Under the pieces are notes generated by a model. It did no database searches. It was not told the origin of the DNA and saw only the letters and a list, made by a program, of their open reading frames with translations. A stretch of 64,000 bases of DNA from Methylobacterium hispanicum (GTDB lineage Bacteria; Pseudomonadota; Alphaproteobacteria; Rhizobiales; Beijerinckiaceae), in assembly GCF_022179285.1 (NCBI RefSeq), contig NZ_BPQO01000019.1:1-64000 (forward strand), written 5' to 3'. This document shows, in pieces, positions 16,287-26,719 of the stretch; the stretch's first letter is position 1; each line of letters begins with the position of its first letter. The translations under genes were made by a program, and so were the position numbers.

Positions 16287-17453
16287 ATGACCCAATCGAC
16301 CGACGGGCGCGCCGACGTCCTCTGGTTCCTGCCCACCCACGGCGACGGGCGCTATCTCGGCTCCGAGGAGGGCGCGCGCGCCGTCACGCTCGACTACCTC
16401 CGGCAGATCGCGCAAGGCGCGGACGATCTCGGCTATTACGGCGTGCTGCTGCCGACCGGCCGCTCCTGCGAGGATTCGTGGATCGTCGCCTCGGCGCTGG
16501 CGCCGCTGACGAAGCGCCTGCGCTACCTCGTGGCGGTGCGGCCCGGCCTGATGGAGCCCTCGGCCGCCGCCCGCATGGCCTCCACCCTCGACCGGATCTC
16601 GGACGGGCGCCTGCTCATCAACGTGGTGACGGGCGGCGATCCCGTGGAACTCCGCGGCGACGGCGTCTTCCTCGACCACGACCAACGCTACGCCGTCACC
16701 GACGAGTTCCTGGCGATCTGGCGCGGCCTGATGCGCGGCGACACGGTGAGCTTCGAGGGCCGCCACCTGCGCGCCGAGAACGGCCGGCTGATCTACCCGC
16801 CCGTGCAGTCCCCCTACCCGCCGCTCTACTTCGGCGGCTCCTCGCCCGCCGGAATCGAGGTCGCGGCCGAGCACTGCGACGTCTACCTCACCTGGGGCGA
16901 GCCGCCGGCGGGCGTGGCCGAGAAGATCGCGGCGGCCCGGGCGGCGGCCGAGCGGCGGGGCAAGACCTTCTCGTACGGCATCCGCCTGCACGTCATCGTG
17001 CGCGAGACGGAAGGCGAGGCCTGGGCGGCGGCCGAGGGCCTGATCTCGCGGCTCGACGACGCCACCATCGCGCGGGCGCAGGAGACCCTGAAACGCCAGG
17101 ACTCGGTCGGCCAGAACCGCATGATGGCGCTGCACGGGGGATCCCGCGACCGGCTCGTGGTGTCGCCGAACCTCTGGGCCGGCGTCGGGCTGGTGCGGGG
17201 TGGTGCGGGCACGGCGCTCGTCGGCTCGGCCGACCAGGTCGCCGACCGGATGAAGGAATACATCGACCTCGGCATCGACCGCTTCATCCTCTCCGGCTAC
17301 CCGCATCTGGAGGAGGCCTACCGCTTCGCCGAGCTGGTCTTCCCGAAGCTGCCGCTGCGGGCGACCACCGGGCCGGCGACGCGCGACCGTGGGCCTGTCG
17401 GCGAGGTCATGGCCAACGACATCGTGCCGCTGCGCCGCGTGAGCGCGCACTGA
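16287..17453 (+). CDS. ssuD: FMNH2-dependent alkanesulfonate monooxygenase
   Basis: A 388-residue LLM-class TIM-barrel enzyme that releases sulfite and an aldehyde from alkanesulfonates. Recognisable blocks are DVLWFLPTHGDGRYLG, GYYGVLLPTGRSCEDSWIVA, SDGRLLINVVTGGDPVELRGDG and YPPLYFGGSSPAGIEVAAEH. The length matches SsuD/MsuD. From sequence alone I cannot tell whether it prefers methanesulfonate (MsuD) or longer sulfonates. It lies 16 bases after ssuB and depends on FMNH2, presumably from the msuE product. Confidence 0.92.
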   Translation: MTQSTDGRADVLWFLPTHGDGRYLGSEEGARAVTLDYLRQIAQGADDLGYYGVLLPTGRSCEDSWIVASALAPLTKRLRYLVAVRPGLMEPSAAARMASTLDRISDGRLLINVVTGGDPVELRGDGVFLDHDQRYAVTDEFLAIWRGLMRGDTVSFEGRHLRAENGRLIYPPVQSPYPPLYFGGSSPAGIEVAAEHCDVYLTWGEPPAGVAEKIAAARAAAERRGKTFSYGIRLHVIVRETEGEAWAAAEGLISRLDDATIARAQETLKRQDSVGQNRMMALHGGSRDRLVVSPNLWAGVGLVRGGAGTALVGSADQVADRMKEYIDLGIDRFILSGYPHLEEAYRFAELVFPKLPLRATTGPATRDRGPVGEVMANDIVPLRRVSAH

Positions 17454-17477
17454 GGGGCGCGAAGCTCTCCCTCCCCC

Positions 17478-17493
17478 CCCTCTGCGGAGAGGG
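17478..17493. repeat. short REP-like hairpin between ssuD and ssuA
   Basis: CCCTCT and AGAGGG arms around a GCGG loop. It lies inside the operon, so it may lower downstream read-through or stabilise the upstream mRNA. Confidence 0.45.
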
Positions 17494-17550
17494 AAAGGCT
17501 GCGTCGCGCCCTTTCATCCGACTCCACCCGTCCAACCAAGGAGACCCCCC

Positions 17551-18528
17551 ATGCCGGCCCGAGCCGCTCGCCTTGCCGCGCGCGCACCCCTCCACCCCGC
17601 CTGGACGCTGCTGACCGCCCTCGCCCTGGTCCTCCTCACCGCCCTCACCGCGCGCGCCGAGGACAGGCTGTTCCGCGTCGGCTACCAGAAGTACGGCACC
17701 CTCGTGCTCCTGAAGGGCAAGGGCCTCCTCGAGAAGAAGCTCGCGCCGCTCGGCTACCGGGTGCAGTGGGCCGAGTTCCCGGCCGGTCCCCAGCTCCTCG
17801 AATCGCTGAATGCCGGCGCCGTCGATTTCGGCTCGACCGGCGAGGCGCCGCCGATCTTCGCGCAGGCCGCGAGCCCGAACCTCGTCTACGTCGCGGCCGA
17901 GCCGCCGGCGCCGAAGGGCGAGGCGATCCTGGTGAAGGCTGATTCGCCGATCAGGACCGTGGCGGACCTGCGCGGCCGCACGGTCGCCCTCAACAAGGGC
18001 TCGAACGTGCACTTCCTGCTGGTGCGCGCGCTGGAAGAGGCGGGCGTGCCCTACGAGGAGATCAAGACCGCCTTTCTGACGCCGGCCGACGGGGCCGCCG
18101 CCTTCGCCCGCGGCGCGGTCGATGCCTGGGTGATCTGGGACCCCTATCAGGCCTCGGGCGAACGCTCGACCGGCGCCCGGACGCTGGTCAACGGCGAGGG
18201 CCTCGCGCCGAACCGGCAGTTCTACCTGTCGCGCCGCGACTTCGCCGACCAGAACCGCAAGGCGGTCGATGCGCTGATCGAGGCGGTCGGCGAGATCGAC
18301 GCCTGGGCCAAGGACAACACCGACGCGGTGGCGACCGAACTCGCGCCGAGCGTCGGCATCCCGGCGCCGATCCTCGCGGTGGCGCTGCGGCGGCAATCCT
18401 ACGGCGTCGCGCCCCTCGACGCGGCGGCCATCGCCGACCAGCAGCGGGTGGCCGACACCTTCCACAAGCTGAAGCTGCTGCCAAAGCCGATCACCGTGTC
18501 GGACGCGGTGTGGAAGCCGGGAAGCTGA
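17551..18528 (+). CDS. ssuA: aliphatic sulfonate-binding periplasmic protein
   Basis: A 325-residue periplasmic binding protein. A signal peptide (about 1-36, hydrophobic WTLLTALALVLLTALTARA) precedes the family N-lobe FRVGYQKYGTLVLLKGKGLLEKKL. LLESLNAGAVDFGSTGEAPPIFAQAA and DLRGRTVALNKGSNVHFLLVRALE are the sulfonate-binding type (SsuA/TauA) loops. A good AAGGAGA ribosome site precedes the ATG. It is the last gene of the cluster, 97 bases after ssuD, an unusual place since ssuA often precedes ssuD. Confidence 0.92.
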   Translation: MPARAARLAARAPLHPAWTLLTALALVLLTALTARAEDRLFRVGYQKYGTLVLLKGKGLLEKKLAPLGYRVQWAEFPAGPQLLESLNAGAVDFGSTGEAPPIFAQAASPNLVYVAAEPPAPKGEAILVKADSPIRTVADLRGRTVALNKGSNVHFLLVRALEEAGVPYEEIKTAFLTPADGAAAFARGAVDAWVIWDPYQASGERSTGARTLVNGEGLAPNRQFYLSRRDFADQNRKAVDALIEAVGEIDAWAKDNTDAVATELAPSVGIPAPILAVALRRQSYGVAPLDAAAIADQQRVADTFHKLKLLPKPITVSDAVWKPGS

Positions 18529-18545
18529 GGAACGCGGGAGGTCCT

Positions 18546-19157
18546 TCACTCCGGCAGGCGCGGGAGCGGCGTGCCGTCCTTCGGGAGCGGATAGCGGGCC
18601 ATGTTCAGCTCCATCGCCAGGAAGGTGTAGTAGCCGCTCACCGCCGCGAGATCGACGACGCCGTCCTTGCCGAAGCGCTGCTCGGCCTTGGCGAATGTGG
18701 TGTCCGAGACGCGCTTGTTCTCCTGCAGCTCGTTGGTGAAATCGTAGACCAGCGTCTCGTCGGCGCTCATGCCCTCCGGGCGTCGCCCGTCGCGGATCGC
18801 CGCGATCACCGGCTCGGCGATACCGACCTTCCTGGCGATCGGCGCGTGGACGTACCACTCGTAGTCCTGCGTCCAGCGCCGCGCCGTGATCAGGATGACG
18901 AGTTCCGAGAGCGTGGTGCCGATCTTCGGCTTGTAGCGCAGGTAATCGCCCATCGAGCGGGCGAGCGTCATCACCTCGGGCGAGTACATCAGCGGCTCGA
19001 AGGGGCCGAAGACGGGCGTCTTGCGCGCCGCCTCGAAGGCTTCGGCGGCCTGCTTCTGCTCGGGCGTGTACTGGCTCGGCGGAATCGTCGGCAGCCTCTC
19101 CGCAGCCCGGGCCGCGAGCGGTGAGACGATGAGGGCGAGGGCGAGGAGGGTACGCAT
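18546..19157 (-). CDS. secreted carboxymuconolactone decarboxylase-family protein
   Basis: A 203-residue protein with signal peptide MRTLLALALIVSPLAARA and one CMD/AhpD-like domain (about 60-190). The core helix block is IGTTLSELVILITARRWTQDYEWYVHAPIARKVGI. The catalytic CxxC of AhpD is absent, so a peroxidase role is unlikely. The start at 19157 is chosen for the signal peptide; the frame extends to 19253 without evidence. Convergent with ssuA. Substrate unknown. Confidence 0.82.
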   Translation of the reverse strand: MRTLLALALIVSPLAARAAERLPTIPPSQYTPEQKQAAEAFEAARKTPVFGPFEPLMYSPEVMTLARSMGDYLRYKPKIGTTLSELVILITARRWTQDYEWYVHAPIARKVGIAEPVIAAIRDGRRPEGMSADETLVYDFTNELQENKRVSDTTFAKAEQRFGKDGVVDLAAVSGYYTFLAMELNMARYPLPKDGTPLPRLPE

Positions 19158-19352
19158 CGTGGATCGGGTCTCCGAAGGGGGCGCCTCCTTGTCGCCGAGC
19201 GGGCGACCGGATGCGAGGCTCCTCCGGAGTGTCGCGCCCGGAAGGCCTGACACCGGCCGCGATTCGCGACGCCCCGCACCTCGCGGCGAAACGAAGAAGG
19301 CCCGGAGCGGCGGGCGCTCCGGGCCTTCGAAGGTGGCGGCGGGACGTTGGCT

Positions 19353-21176
<1,824 letters not shown>

Positions 21177-21685
21177 AAGGATGTCCGAAGCGTGAAGAAC
21201 CCGCCACGGGGCCGGCCGATCTTGGCCGTCCCGCCGGGTGTGGTGGCGGATTCAGGGCTTTCCGCGTTGCAATAGAAGGTGCGGACGCGTCCGGCAAGTG
21301 CGCGTCCTGCAAGTGTGGGTGGGTGCCGTGCACCGATCATGCTGCGGCCGCCCCCGCATCCCCCTCCCCCGCAGGGGTGGGTGATCGCATATGCCGAGCG
21401 AGCCTCGGTCCGGTAAGGCGCGGGTCCCCTCTCCCGTGCGGGAGAGGGACAGGGTGAGGGATGAGAACTGTCAGGATCGGGCGCGACTGGCCCGCTCGGC
21501 AGCCATGAGTCCTCTCCGTAGAGTTCTCATCCCTCACCCCAACCCTCTCCCGCACGGGAGAGGGGGCGCGTTGCGGTTCGGGTGCGATCCGAAGCAGATT
21601 GCCCGTCTTATGCGATCGACCTGCCCGAGGAGGGGGAGGGAGAGCGCAGGAGCTTCCGCCCGCGATACTGAGACACGGCCCCCTG
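21177..21685. repeat. gene-free region with nested inverted repeats
   Basis: No gene is seen. From about 21358 to 21643 the sequence is built of nested inverted repeats. An outer pair (CCCTCCCCC...GATCGCAT near 21359-21390, answered at 21610-21640) is only partly conserved. The inner pair of 43-base arms (21427-21469 and 21522-21564) is almost perfect. Each inner arm itself starts with the hairpin CCCTCTCCCGTGCGGGAGAGGG. It could fold as a cruciform and resembles a composite REP/BIME or a decayed non-autonomous element. Confidence 0.8.
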
Positions 21686-22042
21686 CTAATGCGCGAAGGC
21701 CAGCAGGATCGCCGGGACCACGGCGAGGCCGAGCGGCAGCGCCAGCAGCGCCGCCGGGCGCAGCCAGGCCGGGCGGTAGCTCAGCACCAGCACCACCAGC
21801 AGCGCGCCGCCGGTGAGCGCGCCGATCCACTGGACGGGCCCGAAGTTCAGGCCCTCCCAGGCGACGGCCCCGGCGAGCGAGAGCGCGAGCAGCGCCCAGC
21901 CCGCGGCGCGCAGCGGCAGCACCCGGCCGGCCGGCACGCGGCCGGCGAGCGCCTCGCGGTGATGGCGGTCGAGGCTGAGCGCCAGCGCCGCGAACCCGGC
22001 GAAGCAGAGGGTGACGTTCAGGACGACGACGAGCGGCGTCAT
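21686..22042 (-). CDS. DUF3325 membrane protein
   Basis: A 118-residue protein with four hydrophobic helices (LVVVLNVTLCFAGFAALALSL, AAGWALLALSLAGAVAW, WIGALTGGALLVVLVLSY, LLALPLGLAVVPAILLAFA). It is the usual last member of DUF3649-PepSY-DUF3325 cassettes, which accompany TonB-dependent iron receptors. Its ATG overlaps the stop of the PepSY gene (ATGA). Confidence 0.8.
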   Translation of the reverse strand: MTPLVVVLNVTLCFAGFAALALSLDRHHREALAGRVPAGRVLPLRAAGWALLALSLAGAVAWEGLNFGPVQWIGALTGGALLVVLVLSYRPAWLRPAALLALPLGLAVVPAILLAFAH

Positions 22043-23583
22043 GCGCGCAGGGCCTCCTCACCGGTCATGCCGCGGACCGGCCGCCGCAGCGGCGCGCCTG
22101 CCCGGGCGGCGGCCTTGCGGGCCGCGAAGACGAAGCCCAGCCCGAGGGCCAGCATCCACAGATCGAAGCCGAGGAAGCGCAGCGCGCCGCCGGGCTGGCT
22201 GAGCCCCCCGGTCAGGGCGGCGACCGGCGGCACCGCGAGGTAGAGCGCGCCGACGAGCCCGAGCGCCTGCGTCCAGGCGCGCGGCCCCGGCCGCAGGACG
22301 GCGTAGAGGGCGACGAGGACCCAGACACCGAAGAAGGCGCCGACCTCGAAGGACGCCCGCTCGGAGAGGCCCACCGGCAGCAGGCGGTTCGCCAGGAAGT
22401 AGGCGGCGATCCCCGCGGGCAGGCCCGCGATCGTGCCGAGGTTGAGCGCGCGCACCAGAAGCAGGCCGAAGCCGGCGGGCGCCGCGCCCTTCGGCGCCCG
22501 CGCCACCGCCCAGAGCACGAGGCCGGTCGCGACCGTCGCGGCGCCCATCAGGCCGCAGAGGACGAGCAGGAGCCGCAGCACAGGCCCGGCGAAGTGCCCC
22601 ATATGCAGGCCCGCCATCACGGTGCCGGTGCCGGTCGCAGGCCCGACCGCGCCGTTGGTGCCGAGCACCGCGCCGGTCTGCCCGTCGAAGGCGATCTGCG
22701 CGTGGTGGTGCGAGAGGCCGTGCGGCTCCTCGAAGATCGCCACCACGGCGGCGTTGACGTCGCCGGGGTTCCAGACCGAGAGGCCTTCCGGCACCTCGCC
22801 CCCGCGCGCCATCGCGGCCGCGACGATGGGGCCGAGCGGCGCCAGCGTGCCGGGCCGGCCCGCCGTCCAGCGCAGCTCCGGCATCAGGCCGGCCTCCACG
22901 AAGTAGCGGATCTCGTCGCCCTTGTAGGCGGTGCGCACGCCCCAGGGCATGTAGAGCGTCGCCAGCAGGGTGAGGCCCGTATAGGCGATCATCAGGTGGA
23001 AGGGCAGGCCGAGGACGCCCGCGACGTTGTGGGCATCGAGCCAGCCGCGCTGGGCGGATTTCGCGCCCCGCCTGAAGGTGAAGAAGTCGGCGAAGATGCG
23101 CCGGTGCGTGACGATGCCGGAGATTAGCGCCACCAGCATCACCAGGGTGCAGGCCCCGACGATCCAGCGCCCGAGTGTCGGCGGCATGCTCAACTCGTAG
23201 TGGAAGCGATAGAGGAAGTCGCCGCCCCGCGTCTCGCGCGCACGTGTCGGCTCGCCCGTCGCCGGATCGAGCAGGGCCTCGTGGAACGGCCCCTCCATGC
23301 TCTTCCACCACATCACGGAGATCGCGGGCTTCTCCGGGGTCGGCAGGGCGATGAACCAGCCCATCGCGTCCGGCATCTGGCGCCGCAGATAGGCGGCCCC
23401 CAGGTCCGCAGCCCGGCCCGGATCGGCCTCGATCGCCACGAGTTCCGGCCGCATCCACTGCGTGATCCCGGCGCGGTAGAAGCTCGCCGTGCCGGTGACG
23501 AAGACCGCGAACAGCACCCAGCCGACCACGAGGCCGGACCACGCGTGCAGCCACGCCATCGCGTGCCGGAAGCCCTGCCGCAT
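22039..23583 (-). CDS. PepSY-associated transmembrane protein
   Basis: A 514-residue inner-membrane protein of the PiuB/PepSY-TM type. It begins HAMAWLHAWSGLVVGWVLFAVFVTGTASFY, with the histidine-containing first helix typical of the family. A second helix pair follows a periplasmic segment, then GWLDAHNVAGVLGLPFHLMIAYTGLTLLAT, and four to five C-terminal helices. Related proteins are linked to siderophore-iron reduction or uptake; the reaction is not established. Flanked tightly by DUF3649 (7 bases) and DUF3325 (overlap), so one operon. Confidence 0.85.
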   Translation of the reverse strand: MRQGFRHAMAWLHAWSGLVVGWVLFAVFVTGTASFYRAGITQWMRPELVAIEADPGRAADLGAAYLRRQMPDAMGWFIALPTPEKPAISVMWWKSMEGPFHEALLDPATGEPTRARETRGGDFLYRFHYELSMPPTLGRWIVGACTLVMLVALISGIVTHRRIFADFFTFRRGAKSAQRGWLDAHNVAGVLGLPFHLMIAYTGLTLLATLYMPWGVRTAYKGDEIRYFVEAGLMPELRWTAGRPGTLAPLGPIVAAAMARGGEVPEGLSVWNPGDVNAAVVAIFEEPHGLSHHHAQIAFDGQTGAVLGTNGAVGPATGTGTVMAGLHMGHFAGPVLRLLLVLCGLMGAATVATGLVLWAVARAPKGAAPAGFGLLLVRALNLGTIAGLPAGIAAYFLANRLLPVGLSERASFEVGAFFGVWVLVALYAVLRPGPRAWTQALGLVGALYLAVPPVAALTGGLSQPGGALRFLGFDLWMLALGLGFVFAARKAAARAGAPLRRPVRGMTGEEALRA

Positions 23584-23590
23584 CGCCGCC

Positions 23591-23890
23591 TCAGCCCGCG
23601 AAGGCGCCGGCGAGCCAGAGCCCGCCCGCGAGCGGGGCGGCGAGCCCGAGGACGAGCGCTGCGGCCCGCGCCAGGGAGCGCGCGGCGAAGACCGCCACCA
23701 CGACCGCGACCATGACGGCGAAGCTCAGGAGCGTCGCCGTGGTCACGGCCTCCGAGCGCGGCATCGGCAGGACCAGGGCGAAGAGCCCGGTCGCCAGGGC
23801 CGCGACCGCGTAGCCGCCGAGCGCCGCGAGCAGCACCCGGCCGAGGACGGCCGCGCGGTAGGCCGGCGTGGGCGCCGTGCGGGCGCTCAC
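23591..23890 (-). CDS. DUF3649 membrane protein
   Basis: A 99-residue protein with three hydrophobic helices (VLGRVLLAALGGYAVAALATG, AVTTATLLSFAVMVAVVVAVFAA, AALVLGLAAPLAGGLWLAGA). It is the normal first member of the DUF3649-PepSY-DUF3325 set. I chose the GTG at 23890 because it gives the family length; the frame is open much further upstream. No TonB-dependent receptor is present next to it. Confidence 0.72.
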   Translation of the reverse strand: MSARTAPTPAYRAAVLGRVLLAALGGYAVAALATGLFALVLPMPRSEAVTTATLLSFAVMVAVVVAVFAARSLARAAALVLGLAAPLAGGLWLAGAFAG

Positions 23891-24427
23891 GGCGCGCGGG
23901 CCGGGGCGGGGCACCGGAGGGCGCCGGAAGGACGAGCGGACGACATGGGCCGAGCTACCAAGCGTGCGACCGCGCGCGCAACAGCTATGTTTCGGAACGA
24001 TTCCAATCCCGCCGGCATCGCGGGCGGCGACGACTTGAACGGAGCCCTCGCTCGACTGCGGAAACACTTCGCCGCGATGTTCGGGCGGATGAAGCGGGCC
24101 GCGCGCCGCGGCCTCGACCCGTCCGGCGGCGCGAACCATCCATAGATTCAACCTGAGATAGAAACAGGCCGGGCGGCGCTGAGACTTAACTCCTGCGAAA
24201 GGCGGAGGCAGCACTCTCCGACGTCAAGTCGCGGCCCTGGACGAAGGTGATAGCTTTCGCGAGGGGCGCGGATCTCGGCACCGATCCCGCTCACCCGGGG
24301 GACCGTGCCACCAGGGGGAAGGCGGGGTCGCGGACGGTTCTCGGGTGCAGGTCGATGCCGCGTCCACGATCCGTCGTGGGCCGGCATGCCCGGTCCCGTC
24401 GCCGTCCCGGCCGGTCAGGAACGCGTT
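23891..24427. other. gene-poor divergent intergenic region
   Basis: About 540 bases between the DUF3649 operon and the HD-GYP regulator. It contains a plus-strand 52-codon ORF (23987-24145) that I do not trust, and no recognisable tRNA, Fur box or ncRNA. The segment 24146-24240 is somewhat less GC-rich and probably carries promoter elements. Confidence 0.4.
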
Positions 24428-25561
24428 ATGGATGCGCTTCTCGTCGATGACAGTTCGACCAGCCGCATGCGGCTGCGGGAGATGCTGGAAGCCGAGCCCG
24501 GCGTCACGGTGGATGCCCACGCCGATCCGGTCGCGGCCCTGATCGAGGCGCAGATGCGCGCCTTCGACCTCGTGCTGATCGATTACCACATGCCCGAGAT
24601 GACCGGCGTCGCCTTCATCGAGCGGATCCGCACGATCCCGCACTACGCCCAGGTGCCGGTGGTGATGATCACCAGCGACGTCTGCGACGCGGCGCGGCTG
24701 GCCGCCCTCGAGGCCGGGGCGACCGACTTCCTCGCCAAGCGCACGACCGGCGTGGAGCTGCGCGCGCGCCTGCGCAATTTCGTGCGGCTGGCCGGCGCGG
24801 TGCGCCGCCTCGCCGAGCAGGCCGCCGTCCTCGACGGCGCGGCGGAGGCCGCCATGCGGCACATGCACGAGCGGGAGGAGGAGATCATCTTCCGCCTCTC
24901 GCTCGCGGTCGAGTACCGCGACAACGACACCGGCGACCACACTTGGCGGGTCGCCCGCTACAGCGAGCTGATGGCCGAGGCGCTGGGCCTCGCCCCCGAG
25001 ATGTGCCGCCGCCTCTACCTCGCCGCGCCGCTGCACGACGTCGGCAAGGTGGCGGTCCCGGACGGGATCCTGCTGAAGCCCGGCAAGCTCGACCCGGAGG
25101 AGTTCGCGCTGATCCGCACCCACGCGGAGATCGGCCGGCGCATCCTGGGCGGCAGCGAGTCCGAGCTGATCCGCCTCGCCGCCGAGATCGCGGGGGCGCA
25201 CCACGAGCGCTGGGACGGGAGCGGCTATCCCAACGGGCTCGCCGGCGAGGCGATCCCGCTCGCGGCCCGGATCGTGGCGGTGGCGGACGTGTTCGACGCG
25301 CTCACCACGGAGCGGAGCTACAAGAAGGCGCTCTCGTTCGCCGAGGCGCTCAGCCTGATCCGGGCGGAGAGCCGGGGCCACTTCGACCCGGCCTGCGTCG
25401 CGGCCTTCGAGCTCTGCTGGCCGGAGGTCGTCGCGACGGGCCGCAACGGGGCGCGGACGCGCGCCGGGCGCGGGGCCGCGACCGAGCCCTGGGCGCGCGT
25501 GCCGATGCTGCTGCGGGAGACCTCCGCCGACAGGCCGGACGCGCAGGACGCGGCGGCCTGA
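24428..25561 (+). CDS. response regulator with HD-GYP phosphodiesterase domain
   Basis: A 377-residue two-domain protein. A receiver domain (1-120) has the acidic pocket LLVDDS, phospho-acceptor D52 in LIDYHMPEMTG and the lysine in FLAKR. It is followed by an HD-GYP domain (about 150-345) with GDHTWRVARYSELM, LHDVGKVAVPDGILLKPGKL and AHHERWDGSGYPNGLAGEAIPLAARIVAVADVFDALT. HD-GYP domains hydrolyse cyclic di-GMP and all metal ligands appear intact. A good AGGAACGCGTT ribosome site marks the start. No histidine kinase is adjacent. It lies 141 bases before the min locus. Confidence 0.93.
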   Translation: MDALLVDDSSTSRMRLREMLEAEPGVTVDAHADPVAALIEAQMRAFDLVLIDYHMPEMTGVAFIERIRTIPHYAQVPVVMITSDVCDAARLAALEAGATDFLAKRTTGVELRARLRNFVRLAGAVRRLAEQAAVLDGAAEAAMRHMHEREEEIIFRLSLAVEYRDNDTGDHTWRVARYSELMAEALGLAPEMCRRLYLAAPLHDVGKVAVPDGILLKPGKLDPEEFALIRTHAEIGRRILGGSESELIRLAAEIAGAHHERWDGSGYPNGLAGEAIPLAARIVAVADVFDALTTERSYKKALSFAEALSLIRAESRGHFDPACVAAFELCWPEVVATGRNGARTRAGRGAATEPWARVPMLLRETSADRPDAQDAAA

Positions 25562-25702
25562 GGGGCGCCGCGAGCGGTGGACGGCGCCGACGATCGTCCG
25601 GCCGCGCCGTGTGCCGGGATTGCCCTGGCGCCACCGCCGGACGCATGACACGGGGGAGAGCAGATCCAGCCCAGAGGCGCGTCCGAGCGGCGCGACGCCC
25701 CC

Positions 25703-26428
25703 GTGACCCAGCCCGTGCCCTCCCGCCCCCAGATCCGGTTCCGCGGCCGCTCCTTCATGGCGACCGTGCTGGCGCCGCTTCCCCCGGTCGCCGACTGGCT
25801 CGGCGAGCTCGACGCGCTCGGGCGCCGGGCGCCGGCCTTCTTCGCCGGGCGCCCGGTGATCCTCGACCTCACGGGCCTGCGCCTGACGCGGGCCGACCTG
25901 GAGGAACTGGTCGCGGATCTCTCCGCCCGCGACATCGCGATCCTCGGCGTCGAGGGGGCGCCGCCCGGCGTGCTCGGCCCCGGCCTGCCGCCCGCGCTCT
26001 CGGGCGGCCGCCCGGCCGGCGAGGTCGCCCCGCCCGAGGGCGATGCCCCGGCCGCCGACGCCGCACCCGACGCGGCGGCGCCGCCATCCCCCGCCCGCTC
26101 GCTGATCCTCGACCAGCCGGTCCGCTCGGGTCAGACGATCCTGCATCTGGAGGGGGACGTGATCGTGATGGGTGCCGTCGCCTCGGGCGCCGAGGTGATC
26201 GCGGGCGGCTCGATCCACGTCTACGGCCCCCTGCGCGGGCGCGCGATCGCGGGTGCGGCCGGCCATGCGGGCGCGCGGATCTGGTGCCGCAAGTTCGAGC
26301 CCGAGCTCGTCTCGATCGACGGCCTCTACAAGGCGGCCGACGACCTCGACGCGGCCTTCCGCGCGCAGGCGGTCGAGGTGCGGCTCGTCGAGGACGCGAT
26401 CCGGCTGGCGCTGCTCGACCGGGGGTGA
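25703..26428 (+). CDS. minC: septum-site inhibitor MinC, first copy
   Basis: This 241-residue protein inhibits FtsZ polymerisation away from midcell, guided by MinD. The N-terminal domain (about 10-95) has IRFRGRSFMATVLAP and VILDLTGLRLTRADLEELVADLSARDIAILGVEG. A linker of about 40 Ala/Pro-rich residues leads to the C-terminal beta-helix with QPVRSGQTILHLEGDVIVMGAVASGAEVIAGGSIHVYGPLRGRAIAG, where RSGQ is the MinD-binding motif. GTG start. It is one of two different minC genes here. Confidence 0.92.
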   Translation: MTQPVPSRPQIRFRGRSFMATVLAPLPPVADWLGELDALGRRAPAFFAGRPVILDLTGLRLTRADLEELVADLSARDIAILGVEGAPPGVLGPGLPPALSGGRPAGEVAPPEGDAPAADAAPDAAAPPSPARSLILDQPVRSGQTILHLEGDVIVMGAVASGAEVIAGGSIHVYGPLRGRAIAGAAGHAGARIWCRKFEPELVSIDGLYKAADDLDAAFRAQAVEVRLVEDAIRLALLDRG

Positions 26429-26507
26429 GATGGGGGCGCGGCGCATCCTGCGCCTCGCATGGCGGCGCGCTCCCGCGTCGAAGCGGGCGATGCTCTATCG
26501 AAGGTCA

Positions 26508-26564
26508 CCGCCGTTTTCCCGGACGCCCGGAGCGTCAGCGGAGGGTGATCCGGGAAAGCGGCGG
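26508..26564. repeat. inverted repeat between the two minC genes
   Basis: Arms of 16 bases (26508-26523 and 26549-26564, CCGCCGTTTTCCCGGA type) match at 15 positions and flank a 25-base loop. No T-tract follows on the plus strand. It may reduce read-through from the first minC into the second or mark the edge of the duplicated segment. Confidence 0.7.
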
Positions 26565-26719
26565 CGTTTCATCCGCCGAACTCGGCGAAGCTACGCGGCA
26601 GACCGTTCGTGTCGACGCCCGATCCAAGGATCCTCGCATGAAATGCGCACAGGATCCCGGACCTTAACGCTTCGGTAACCATGTCGGCCGTCAATGATCC
26701 GGTAAGGAATCGTTGAGCC

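Noticed and set aside
23987..24145. 52-codon plus-strand ORF beginning MFRNDSNPAGIAGG
   Set aside because: No ribosome site, no recognisable family and a position in a divergent promoter gap; composition does not exceed chance for this GC content.
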